Made by a program: the position numbers and the translations under genes. Shown piece by piece: positions 25,929-36,319 of a DNA stretch of 64,000 bases; within the stretch, counting starts at the first letter, position 1; each line of letters opens with the position of its first letter. Location of the stretch: positions 372,001-436,000 of the forward strand of contig NZ_CP099490.1 of the NCBI RefSeq assembly GCF_023923205.1, given 5' to 3'. Below the pieces are notes generated by a model, which worked only from the letters and a program-made list of their open reading frames with translations, had not been told where the DNA came from and ran no database searches. The DNA is from Ornithinimicrobium cryptoxanthini. Lineage in GTDB: Bacteria; Actinomycetota; Actinomycetes; Actinomycetales; Dermatophilaceae.

Positions 25929-25956
25929 TTAGTTGAACGATTAACTAACTGTTCAA
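25929..25956. promoter_or_regulatory. Overlapping dyads upstream of doxX
   Basis: Two interleaved inverted repeats: TTGAAC (25933-25938) with GTTCAA (25951-25956), and TTAGTT (25929-25934) with AACTAA (25943-25948). The A+T-rich block stands out in this genome and sits within 45 bp of the doxX start. It fits an operator for a MarR-like dimer overlapping the promoter; the regulator is not in the window. Confidence 0.5.
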
Positions 25957-26024
25957 GGCAAGAGGCCGGCTGGTTTCTTCCCCGGCGGTTGGTGATGCTC
26001 GCCACACAGCCGGCGAGGGCTGGG

Positions 26025-26030
26025 TAGCCT
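26025..26030 (+). promoter_or_regulatory. -10 box TAGCCT, leaderless start of DUF4442 gene
   Basis: TAGCCT ends 6 nt before ATG 26037. Transcription would begin at or next to the start codon, and no ribosome site is present. Confidence 0.55.
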
Positions 26031-26036
26031 AGTGCG

Positions 26037-26540
26037 ATGAGCCAGGTCCTCCGCCTCTGGGAGAAGCTCGACGGTATGCCGATGGGCAGCAGGGCGTTCT
26101 CCCTCCTGTTCGGTCTCAAGGCGCCCTACTTTGCGACCGTGCGTCCCCACTTCACGGTGCTGGCGCCCCACCGGGTCGAGCTGACGATCCGCAAGCGCTG
26201 GGGCGTGCAGAACCACATCGGGACCATGCACGTGATTGCCATCTGCAACGGGCTCGAGGCCGCGATGGGCGCGCTCGCGGAGGCGACGGTCCCGGCGGAC
26301 AAGCGGTGGATCCCCAAGGGGATGGAGGTGGCCTATCCGGCGAAGGCGGACTCTGACGTCACCTGCATCGCCGAGACCGACCCCGAGCAGTGGACCGGTG
26401 ACGATCCGGAGGTCCCTGTCCGGGTGCGTGCTGAGCGGGCCGACGGCACCGTCGTCGTGGAGGGTGTCATCCACCTGTGGGTCACGCCGCGTCCGGAGCG
26501 GGCCGGCCCGGCGACGGTCGCAGCCTCCTCCACGTCGTGA
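26037..26540 (+). CDS. DUF4442 hotdog-fold protein
   Basis: A cytosolic protein of 167 aa related to hotdog-fold thioesterases of the PaaI/DUF4442 group. HFTVLAPHRVELTIRKRWGVQNHIGTMH corresponds, in two adjoining parts, to the strand, loop and Asn/His region that opens the central helix, and ICNGLEAAMGALAEA is the hotdog helix. It may act on acyl-CoA or acyl-ACP, but the substrate is unknown. The gene appears leaderless. Its stop overlaps the GTG of the following kinase gene by 4 bp, so the two form an operon. Confidence 0.82.
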   Translation: MSQVLRLWEKLDGMPMGSRAFSLLFGLKAPYFATVRPHFTVLAPHRVELTIRKRWGVQNHIGTMHVIAICNGLEAAMGALAEATVPADKRWIPKGMEVAYPAKADSDVTCIAETDPEQWTGDDPEVPVRVRAERADGTVVVEGVIHLWVTPRPERAGPATVAASSTS

Positions 26541-27457
26541 GCCCCCGCCCGCGCCCCGAGGTCACGATCGATCTCGACCTGGTCCGGCGCCTGCTCGCCG
26601 ACCAGCATCCCGACCTGGCGCGGCGACCCCTCAGTCCGCTCGGGGAGGGCTGGGACAACGCCCTGTTCCGGCTCGGTCAGCACTTCCTGGTGCGGCTCCC
26701 GCGACGGGAGCTGGCGGCCCGCCTCGTGGCCCACGAACACCGGTGGCTCCCCGAGATCTCCCGTCTGGTCGACCTGCCGCTCCCGGTGCCGGTGCGCCAC
26801 GGCCGGCCCACGGCATACTTCCCCTGGTCCTGGTCGATCGTGCGGTGGGTCGAGGGTCGGCCCGCGGCCGGCAGCGCTGTCGCCGGGCGGGGCCGCTGGG
26901 CGGGCACGCTCGCACGCTTCGCCGCCCAGCTGCACCAGCCCGCGCCACCCGGCGCTCCGCACAATCCGGTGCGCGCAGTCCCGCTCGCCGAGCGGGACGA
27001 GGTCACGCGGGAACGGTTGGCGGCCTGTGGCGACCCTCGGGCCGACCAGCTGACGGCGCTGTGGGGCCGGCTGCTGAACACCCCGGTCCACCAGGGGCCC
27101 CCTAGCTGGGTGCACGGGGACCTGCACCCGTTGAACCAGGTCGTGCACCGGGGCAACCTCGCGGCGGTGATCGACTTCGGTGACCTGAGCGCCGGTGACC
27201 CCGCCTGCGACCTCGCCACCGCCTGGCAGACCTTTGACTGGGAAGGGCGGGCTGCTTTCGTGGTGCGCTATGCCGAGCTCGCCGGACGCGACGAGGCGCT
27301 GTGGCAACGGGCCCGGGCGTGGGCGGTGTGTCACGCCGCGGTCTCGCTGGCGCTGTCGGCCGATGACCCCGTCTTCGCCGAGATCGCCGAGCACACTGTC
27401 ACCCAGCTCCTCGATGCCCCCGACGCTCGCCTGCCGCACGCTTCCCAGGCTCGCTGA
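26537..27457 (+). CDS. Aminoglycoside phosphotransferase-like kinase
   Basis: A protein of 306 aa with the APH/choline kinase fold. The N-lobe has LGEGWDNALFRLG (nucleotide loop) and FLVRLPRRE (Lys/Arg strand). The catalytic loop is HGDLHPLNQ (His193, Asp195) and the metal motif is VIDFGDLSAGDP (Asp213). This subgroup phosphorylates small hydroxylated molecules; being chromosomal and widespread, it is more likely metabolic than a resistance gene. The GTG overlaps the DUF4442 stop. Confidence 0.85.
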   Translation: MSPRPRPEVTIDLDLVRRLLADQHPDLARRPLSPLGEGWDNALFRLGQHFLVRLPRRELAARLVAHEHRWLPEISRLVDLPLPVPVRHGRPTAYFPWSWSIVRWVEGRPAAGSAVAGRGRWAGTLARFAAQLHQPAPPGAPHNPVRAVPLAERDEVTRERLAACGDPRADQLTALWGRLLNTPVHQGPPSWVHGDLHPLNQVVHRGNLAAVIDFGDLSAGDPACDLATAWQTFDWEGRAAFVVRYAELAGRDEALWQRARAWAVCHAAVSLALSADDPVFAEIAEHTVTQLLDAPDARLPHASQAR

Positions 27458-27616
27458 GCTGCCGGAGCAGGCGGCCGTGGATCGCCGGACCAGTCGTGGC
27501 CCGGTCGGGGCACTGCTTCCGGTGGTGGACGCGAAATGGGCTACCGTGACGCCCGAGTCCCCGTGTCGAGGTCGCGACGAATCCGCGGCACACGGGAACC
27601 GTGAGAAGGAGATCCC

Positions 27617-30403
<2,787 letters not shown>

Positions 30404-30417
30404 GCAGTTCGGTGGAG

Positions 30418-30555
30418 CCCGACAAGGTGACCCCAACCCGAGAAGGTGACCTCCAACCCGACAAGGTGACCCCCAACCCGACGAACTAAGTCGGGCTAGG
30501 GATCACCTTCTCGGGTCGAGCATCGCGCGCTGGCCGCGCTGGGTCGAGCATCGCG
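30418..30555. repeat. Direct and inverted repeats 3' of topA
   Basis: Three head-to-tail units (30418, 30437, 30457) are variants of CCCGACAAGGTGACCCCCAA. A fourth start (CCCGAC at 30477) pairs with GTCGGG (30490-30495) in a hairpin. An inverted copy (TCACCTTCTCGGG, 30503-30515) can pair over 13 bp with the second unit (30437-30449). GGGTCGAGCATCGCG then occurs twice (30513 and 30541). The block separates topA from a convergent gene and probably terminates both. Confidence 0.65.
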
Positions 30556-30579
30556 AGCCGCGTTGACTAAGCGGTGTGC

Positions 30580-31833
30580 TCAGCTGTGGTCGACCAGCTC
30601 GCGGAGGTGCCGACTGGAGGCGCCGTGGCTGTCCTGGCCCGCCTGGCTGCCCTGACCCGCCGGACCGTCCTGCGCCGTCGCGGCAGCGAACGCCTGGCGC
30701 AGGTCGGCGACGATGTCGGCCGGGTCCTCGAGCCCGACCGAGAGCCGCAGCACAGAGGCGGCGGGGCGGGCCTCCGGCGCGACCGGACGGTGGGTCAACG
30801 AGGCGGGGTGCTGGATCAGGCTGTCCACCCCACCCAGGGAGACCGCGTGGGTGATCAGCCGGCACGACTGGGCGACCGCCGCCGCCACGGCATACGACTC
30901 CACCGCGAAGGCCAGGACCGAGCCCGCACCACTCATCTGGGTGCCCACCAGACCTTGCGGGTCGCACCCCTCGATGCTGGGGTGGAAGACCTGGGAGACC
31001 GCGTCCTGCTTGGTGAGCCAGTGCGCCACCACCTGGGCGTTGTCCTGCTGGGCTCGCACCCGCACGGGTAGCGTCTGCAGCCCGCGGTGCACCTGATAGG
31101 CCGCCATCGGGTGGAGCAGCCCACCGGTCAGTGCGCGAATCGACCGGATGCGCCCTGCCCACTCGGCGTTGGTGGCGACCAGGCCGGCCATGATGTCGCC
31201 GTGGCCACCGAGGAACTTGGTGGCCGAGTGGAGCACGATCGTGACGCCGAGCTCAAGGGGCCGTTGCAGCACCGGGGTGGCAAAGGTGTTGTCCACCACC
31301 ACGGGCACGTCGCCGGCCTGGCGCACCAGCGCGGTGAGGTCGACCAGGTCAAGGGTGGGGTTGGCCGGGGTCTCCACCACGACCAGGCCCGTGTCGGGCT
31401 CGATCGCCGCCGCGACACCATCGGCCTCGACCCAGGTCACCCGCGTGCCGAGCAGGCCCGTCGCCAGGATGTGGTCCGTGCCGCCATAGAGCGGCCGCAC
31501 GGCGACGACGTGCGGCTTTCCGGCTGCGACGGCGGCGAGCAGGGTCGCGGACAGGGCGGCCATGCCGGAGCCGAAGGCCACCGCCTGCTCGGCGCCCTCG
31601 AGCCGGGCCAGAGCCTCCTCGAGGCGCCCGACCGTGGGGTTCCAGAGACGTTGGTAGACCAGTGAGTCGCCCGCCGCAGGGGTGCCTCCGGTCGCTAGGT
31701 TCTCGTATGACGCGCCGCCGGTCTCGACGTTGCCGACCGGATAGGTCGTGGACAGGTCGATCGGGGGCACGTGCGCGCCCAGTGCGGTCAGGTCCTCGCG
31801 TGCGGCGTGCACGGCGTCGGTGTCGAATGACAT
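30580..31833 (-). CDS. Cys/Met-metabolism PLP-dependent enzyme (cystathionine synthase/lyase family)
   Basis: A fold-type I PLP enzyme of 417 aa. YQRLWNPTVGRLE (Tyr60, Arg62, phosphate binding from the neighbouring subunit) and HSATKFLGGHGD (Schiff-base Lys206) are intact, as is DNTFATP (Asp181). The position of the catalytic Cys of methionine gamma-lyase (LYGC) is LYGG here, so a classical methionine gamma-lyase is unlikely; cystathionine gamma-synthase/lyase or an O-acyl-homoserine sulfhydrylase-like role fits better. The C-terminal 25 residues are low complexity (Gln/Gly/Ser). AAGGAG precedes the ATG. A divergent Lrp-type regulator is the likely controller. Confidence 0.85.
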   Translation of the reverse strand: MSFDTDAVHAAREDLTALGAHVPPIDLSTTYPVGNVETGGASYENLATGGTPAAGDSLVYQRLWNPTVGRLEEALARLEGAEQAVAFGSGMAALSATLLAAVAAGKPHVVAVRPLYGGTDHILATGLLGTRVTWVEADGVAAAIEPDTGLVVVETPANPTLDLVDLTALVRQAGDVPVVVDNTFATPVLQRPLELGVTIVLHSATKFLGGHGDIMAGLVATNAEWAGRIRSIRALTGGLLHPMAAYQVHRGLQTLPVRVRAQQDNAQVVAHWLTKQDAVSQVFHPSIEGCDPQGLVGTQMSGAGSVLAFAVESYAVAAAVAQSCRLITHAVSLGGVDSLIQHPASLTHRPVAPEARPAASVLRLSVGLEDPADIVADLRQAFAAATAQDGPAGQGSQAGQDSHGASSRHLRELVDHS

Positions 31834-31968
31834 GGCTGCTCCTTGATCAAGCGGTGGGCCCCGTTGCCCGTGCTTCTATGATGGATGATCTGCGGTGAGA
31901 ATGGCAACATGCCTCAACTCCTGCGATGAGGTCGGTGAATGACTACTGATTCTGCGACATACGCACGG

Positions 31969-31974
31969 TAGGAT
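31969..31974 (+). promoter_or_regulatory. -10 box TAGGAT, leaderless start of the Lrp gene
   Basis: TAGGAT ends 6 nt before ATG 31981 in the 147-bp region shared with the divergent PLP enzyme gene. The expected transcript starts at the initiation codon. Confidence 0.55.
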
Positions 31975-31980
31975 GGCGGC

Positions 31981-32478
31981 ATGGCGAAGATGGTTCACCC
32001 CGAGTCCAACGTCCCGCTTGACCGCACCGACCGGCGCCTGGTGGAGCTGCTCCAGAAGGACGGTCGGATGCCCAACGCGACGCTCGCCCGCGAGGTGGGT
32101 GTGGCCGAGTCCACCTGCCTGGTGCGGGTGCGCTCCCTGCGTGAGCGTGGTGTGATCCGCGGCATCCACGCCGACATCGACCCCGCCATGGTGGGCCGTC
32201 CGGTGCAGGCCATGATCGCCGTCCGGTTCGGTGGTCACCGGCGCAGCCACTTCGAGCAGTTCCGTGAGGAGGTGCCCCGTCTCCCCGGTGTCCTGAGCGC
32301 CTACCACGTCAGCGGCGCGACCGACTATTTTGTGCACGTCGCCTGTGAGTCGGCGGACGCCCTGCGCGACTTCGTCCTCGACCACCTGACCAACCGGCCC
32401 GGCGTCCTGCACGCCGAGACGGCGCTGATCTTCGACATGCTCAAGGGCGAGGGCAACCTCACCGAGCCGCTGGACTGA
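31981..32478 (+). CDS. Lrp/AsnC-family regulator
   Basis: A protein of 165 aa. The N-terminal winged HTH (DRTDRRLVELLQKDGRMPNA, then LAREVGVAESTCLVRVRSL) is followed by the RAM/AsnC ligand domain (about 65-155) with LPGVLSAYHVSGATDYFVHV. It probably senses an amino acid and controls the divergent PLP enzyme, a common pairing for catabolic lyases. It appears leaderless. The start of tmk follows 65 bp downstream with its own promoter. Confidence 0.9.
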   Translation: MAKMVHPESNVPLDRTDRRLVELLQKDGRMPNATLAREVGVAESTCLVRVRSLRERGVIRGIHADIDPAMVGRPVQAMIAVRFGGHRRSHFEQFREEVPRLPGVLSAYHVSGATDYFVHVACESADALRDFVLDHLTNRPGVLHAETALIFDMLKGEGNLTEPLD

Positions 32479-32531
32479 GTCGCCTCGCACGGTGCCTGTG
32501 GGTGGCGGCGGATCCTGTCAGCCCGGTCACC

Positions 32532-32537
32532 TAGGCT
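32532..32537 (+). promoter_or_regulatory. -10 box TAGGCT, leaderless start of tmk
   Basis: TAGGCT ends 6 nt before the GTG at 32544, with no ribosome site between. Confidence 0.5.
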
Positions 32538-32543
32538 CTGCGT

Positions 32544-33209
32544 GTGCCGATCACCCCGCCCCCGTCGACGCCGCAGCACGCTGGCCTCTTCGTCTCCTTC
32601 GAGGGAGGCGACGGCGCCGGCAAGTCCACCCAGCTGCGGCTGCTCGGCGCTGCGCTCGAGGAGCTGGGGCGTGAGGTGGTGCTCACCCGCGAGCCGGGCG
32701 GCACCGACCTGGGGGCGGCGATCCGCCAAGTGCTGTTGCACGGTGACCACGTCGCCCCGCGGGCAGAGGCGCTGCTCTTTGCGGCCGACCGCGCGCACCA
32801 CGTCGCCACAGTGATCCAGCCGGCGCTCGACCGCGGCGCCGACGTGCTCACCGACCGCTACCTCGACTCCTCGATCGCCTATCAGGGGGTGGCCAGGGCG
32901 TTGCACCATGACGACGTGCGCGACCTGTCGCTGTGGGCGACGCAGGGGCTGCTCCCGGATCTGACCGTGCTGCTCGACGTGACGGCCGCGCAGGGGCGCG
33001 CCCGCCGTGGGGGAGTGCACGACAGGCTGGAGCGCGAGGACGACACCTTCCACGAGGCGGTGCGCCAGGGCTTCCTCCGGCTGGCCGCGCAGGACACCGA
33101 CCGCTATCTCGTCCTCGATGCGGCGGCCGACCCGGCCCAGCTGCACGAGGCCGTGTGCCGTGAGCTGGGGGCCCGTCGCCCCGACCTTGCCAGGCTGGCC
33201 CTGCGATGA
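32544..33209 (+). CDS. tmk: Thymidylate kinase
   Basis: A protein of 221 aa that phosphorylates dTMP to dTDP. The P-loop is FEGGDGAGKST (about 19-29), followed by LTREPGGTDLG (DR/EPG motif), TDRYLDSSIAYQG (substrate site) and a lid region with RRGGVHDRLE. It starts at GTG behind a close -10 box. Its stop overlaps the holB ATG by 4 bp (ATGA), the usual tmk-holB pair. Confidence 0.96.
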   Translation: MPITPPPSTPQHAGLFVSFEGGDGAGKSTQLRLLGAALEELGREVVLTREPGGTDLGAAIRQVLLHGDHVAPRAEALLFAADRAHHVATVIQPALDRGADVLTDRYLDSSIAYQGVARALHHDDVRDLSLWATQGLLPDLTVLLDVTAAQGRARRGGVHDRLEREDDTFHEAVRQGFLRLAAQDTDRYLVLDAAADPAQLHEAVCRELGARRPDLARLALR

Positions 33210-34369
33210 GTGTCTTCGACGACCTCGTCGGCCAGGAGCCCCTCGTGGAGCAGCTGCAGCACTCTGCCGCCAACCCCGCTGCGATGACCCACGCCTGGCT
33301 CTTCACCGGACCGCCAGGGTCTGGACGGTCCAAGGCCGCTCGGGCCTTCGCCGCCGCGCTGCAGTGCGAGGGCGGCGGGGTCCCGGGGTGCGGTGAGTGC
33401 CAGGCCTGTCGGACCGTGCTGGCGGGCAGCCACGCCGACCTGATCGTCGAGGCGACCTCCGAGACGTTCATCCGGGTCGGACGCGCCCGGGACCTCGCGC
33501 TGGCTGCTGGGTCCCGGCCGACGGTGGGCCGGTGGCGAGTGCTGATCATCGAGGACGCCGACCGCCTCAACGACCAGGCTGCCGACGCGTTGCTCAAGAG
33601 CCTGGAGGAGCCGCCCCCACGCACCGTCTGGATGCTGTGCGCCCCCTCGCTGGAAGACATTCTGGTGACGATCCGGTCCCGCTGCCGCCACATGCGCCTG
33701 CGCACCCCGCCGGTGGACGCTGTCGCCGAGCTCCTGGTGCGCCGGGACGGGATCGACGCCGCGATGGCGCACTATGCTGCGCGCGCTGCCCAGTCGCACA
33801 TCGGCATCGCCCGACGGCTGGCTCTCGACGAAGGTGCCCGGACCAGGCGCCACCGGGTCACCTCGATCCCGCTGAGCCTGACCAGCCTGGGCGCCGCGCT
33901 CAGCGCCGCGGACGAGCTGAGCACTGCTGCCACAGAGGGCGCCACGGGCAGCGCCGCCGACGAGGCGGACGAGGCTCGCGCGGTGCTGCTCAGGCAGCTC
34001 GGGGCCGACCCGTCCGCGCGCACCCAGCCCCCCGCCATACGCACGCACCTGAAGGAGTTTGACGAGCGTCAGAAGCGGTTGAGCCGGCGCCGTCAGCACG
34101 ACACGATCGACGCGGCACTGACCGACCTGAGCTCGGTCTATCGCGACGCGCTGGTGCTCGGGACCGGCGCCGGGATCGAGGCGATCAACTCCACCGAGGT
34201 CCCGGTGCTGCGCGAGCTCGCCAGGGCCTTCAGCCCCGACCAGCTGTTGCAGGCGCTCGACACCATCGGGCTCGCCCGACAGCGGCTCATCGCCAACGGT
34301 TCGCCGTTGCTGGTGCTAGAGGCGATGATGGTCGGGTTGATCCTGCCCACGGCGAGGCAGGGCGCGTGA
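33206..34369 (+). CDS. holB: DNA polymerase III delta' subunit
   Basis: A clamp-loader subunit of 387 aa. VGQEPLVEQL, HAWLFTGPPGSGRSKAA, a four-Cys zinc site (CEGGGVPGCGECQAC) and VLIIEDADRLNDQAADALLKSLEEPP are all in place. The P-loop Lys is Arg (GSGRS), as expected for delta', which does not hydrolyse ATP. The SRC motif is present as RSRCRH. Coupled to tmk by a 4-bp overlap. Confidence 0.95.
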   Translation: MSVFDDLVGQEPLVEQLQHSAANPAAMTHAWLFTGPPGSGRSKAARAFAAALQCEGGGVPGCGECQACRTVLAGSHADLIVEATSETFIRVGRARDLALAAGSRPTVGRWRVLIIEDADRLNDQAADALLKSLEEPPPRTVWMLCAPSLEDILVTIRSRCRHMRLRTPPVDAVAELLVRRDGIDAAMAHYAARAAQSHIGIARRLALDEGARTRRHRVTSIPLSLTSLGAALSAADELSTAATEGATGSAADEADEARAVLLRQLGADPSARTQPPAIRTHLKEFDERQKRLSRRRQHDTIDAALTDLSSVYRDALVLGTGAGIEAINSTEVPVLRELARAFSPDQLLQALDTIGLARQRLIANGSPLLVLEAMMVGLILPTARQGA

Positions 34370-34422
34370 TCAGACGGGTGGGGCGCATCATCAAGGAAGA
34401 GGACCAGACCGTGCAGGTGACG

Positions 34423-36036
34423 ATGAGTGCGCGCAGGACAGGACCGGATCGCAGGGTTGGTTGGTGGAGCAGGCTCACCGTCGGAGGGGCTCTGATCGGT
34501 CTGCTCGCCGCCGGGTGCACCGGAGCTCCGACCAGCGCGCCGCCAGAGGGTGGGACGCCCGAGGGCGGATCTTCGTCCGAGGCTCCAGGCGGGGGCGGGA
34601 ACGGTGCTCCCACCGAGGGCGGGTCTGCCGGCCCTGCCGGCGAGGTCCCCGCGGGGCTCGAGACCTTCTATGAGCAAGAGCTGGCCTGGCAGGAGTGTGA
34701 GGGTGGCGAGTGCGCGACGCTGAGCGTCCCGATCGACTACGAGGAGCCGGACGGCGCGACGATCGAGCTCGCCCTGCTGCGCGTGGCTGCAGCAGGAGAC
34801 CGCCAGGGTTCGCTCGTGGTCAACCCCGGTGGCCCCGGCGTGTCCGGTGTGGACTACGCGCAGCAGGCCGGACTCGTCGTTTCCGGTGAGGTGCAAGAGC
34901 AGTTCGACATCGTCGGCTTCGACCCTCGCGGCGTGGCGCGCTCGGCACCGATCGAGTGCTTCGACGACGCCCAGATGGATGACTACATCGGGTCCGACCC
35001 CAGCCCGGACGACGCTGCCGAGGAGGCCGCCAGCGAAGAGCTGGTGAAGGAGTTCGTCGCGGCGTGCGAGGCCAATGCGGGGGAGCTGCTCTGGCACGTG
35101 TCGACCGTTGAGGTCGCCCGCGACATGGACGTGCTGCGTGCGGCCCTCGACGAGGACCAGCTCGACTACCTGGGCGCTTCCTACGGCACCTTCATAGGAG
35201 CGACCTACGCCCAGCTGTTCCCGGCCAACGTCGGGCGCTTCGTCCTGGACGGCGCCGTCGACCCGACCATGTCGAGGCTGGACAGGGGGCTCGGTCAGGC
35301 GGCGGGGTTCGAGCAGGCGACCCGAGAGTATGTCCAGAGCTGCGTCGATAGCGGTGACTGTCCCTTGGGCGACGACGTCGACTCGGGCATGGCGGGCCTG
35401 CGGGCGTTCCTGGCTGACCTCGATGCCAACCCGATCCCGCTCGAGGGAGACGCAGCCGGTGAGCTGACCGAGGGATGGGGGGTGTACGGCGTCATCGTGG
35501 CGATGTATGACGAGGGCGCCTGGCCGATCTTGACCACCGCCCTGCGCAGCGCACAGGAGGGAGACGCCACCATGCTGATGTTCCTGGCCAACATCTATGT
35601 CGGCCGCACGGCGGACGGCATCTACGAGAGCAACAAGATGCAGGCCATCACCGCGGTGAACTGTCTCGACCGCGCCGCCGAGCCCGACCCCGATGAGGAC
35701 GAGGTGCTGCGTCAGTTCGAGGAGGTTGCGCCGACGTTCGGCAAGTACCTCGCCGGCGAGGGCGCCTGTGCCTACTGGCCCGAGACCGCCCAGACGGTGT
35801 TGGACGACTACAGCGCCGAGGGTGCCGCCCCGATCGTGGTGATCGGGACGACGCGCGACCCGGCGACGCCCTATGCGTGGGCCGAGGCGCTGGCCGACAC
35901 GCTGTCCTCAGGGGTCCTGCTCACCTACGACGGTGACGGTCACACGGCCTACGGGCGGTCGAACGACTGCATCGACGATGCCGTCGACGCCTACCTGCTC
36001 GAGGGGACGGTGCCGCAGGACGGGCTGTCCTGCTGA
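34423..36036 (+). CDS. Secreted lipoprotein alpha/beta hydrolase (tripeptidyl aminopeptidase type)
   Basis: A protein of 537 aa from ATG 34423; a GTG at 34366 overlapping the holB stop is the alternative but gives an overlong signal sequence. The lipobox LLAAGC (Cys33) is followed by a Gly/Ser/Pro-rich linker. The hydrolase has NPGGPG (oxyanion region), FDPRGVARS, the nucleophile elbow GASYGT (Ser253), Asp in GTTRDPATP and His in GDGHTAYGR, with the TAP-like C-terminal domain typical of Streptomyces tripeptidyl aminopeptidases. It probably trims peptides outside the membrane. Confidence 0.88.
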   Translation: MSARRTGPDRRVGWWSRLTVGGALIGLLAAGCTGAPTSAPPEGGTPEGGSSSEAPGGGGNGAPTEGGSAGPAGEVPAGLETFYEQELAWQECEGGECATLSVPIDYEEPDGATIELALLRVAAAGDRQGSLVVNPGGPGVSGVDYAQQAGLVVSGEVQEQFDIVGFDPRGVARSAPIECFDDAQMDDYIGSDPSPDDAAEEAASEELVKEFVAACEANAGELLWHVSTVEVARDMDVLRAALDEDQLDYLGASYGTFIGATYAQLFPANVGRFVLDGAVDPTMSRLDRGLGQAAGFEQATREYVQSCVDSGDCPLGDDVDSGMAGLRAFLADLDANPIPLEGDAAGELTEGWGVYGVIVAMYDEGAWPILTTALRSAQEGDATMLMFLANIYVGRTADGIYESNKMQAITAVNCLDRAAEPDPDEDEVLRQFEEVAPTFGKYLAGEGACAYWPETAQTVLDDYSAEGAAPIVVIGTTRDPATPYAWAEALADTLSSGVLLTYDGDGHTAYGRSNDCIDDAVDAYLLEGTVPQDGLSC

Positions 36037-36043
36037 TCCGTCG

Positions 36044-36127
36044 CCAGGTGCCCGGGCCAGGGGCGACGCTGACTCGCTCCGCGCGTGCCAGGTGCCGGGC
36101 ACCGACGCTGATTCGCTCCGCCCGTCC
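36044..36127. repeat. Imperfect tandem duplication of about 40 bp
   Basis: CCAGGTGCC...GACGCTGACTCGCTCCG (from 36044) is repeated as CCAGGTGCC...GACGCTGATTCGCTCCG (from 36088) between the hydrolase stop and the tRNA gene. It is non-coding, and its role is unknown. Confidence 0.55.
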
Positions 36128-36168
36128 TCGATCGGTTATCCTCCCTGGGCACCCTGTGAGCGGTGCGC

Positions 36169-36245
36169 GCCGCCTTAGCTCAGTCGGCTAGAGCGATTCA
36201 CTCGTAATGAATAGGTCGCCGGTTCGATTCCGGCAGGCGGCTCCA
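36169..36245 (+). tRNA. tRNA-Thr (CGU anticodon)
   Basis: A full cloverleaf: acceptor stem GCCGCCT/AGGCGGC, D-arm GCTC...GAGC, anticodon stem ATTCA/TGAAT with loop CTCGTAA (anticodon CGT, reading ACG), T-arm GCCGG TTCGATT CCGGC, discriminator T and an encoded CCA. A terminator follows after 5 bp. Confidence 0.97.
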
Positions 36246-36250
36246 GACTC

Positions 36251-36287
36251 AAAGGGCCCACCCCGAGCAACTCGGGGTGGGCCCTTT
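36251..36287 (+). terminator. Terminator of tRNA-Thr
   Basis: A perfect 17-bp stem, AAAGGGCCCACCCCGAG / CTCGGGGTGGGCCCTTT, with a CAA loop. The ends give an A-run and a T-run, so it can also stop the convergent DUF3352 gene. Confidence 0.9.
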
Positions 36288-36319
36288 GGCGTCGCGCCTG
36301 GTTCAGGCTGCGGTGCTGC

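Noticed and set aside
26537..27457. Aminoglycoside resistance gene
   Set aside because: The kinase fold and catalytic residues are present, but the gene is chromosomal, in an operon with a DUF4442 protein, and lacks close resemblance to known resistance enzymes that I can recognise.
30418..30476. CRISPR-like repeats
   Set aside because: The units are directly adjacent with no spacers, only three copies exist, and no cas gene is near.
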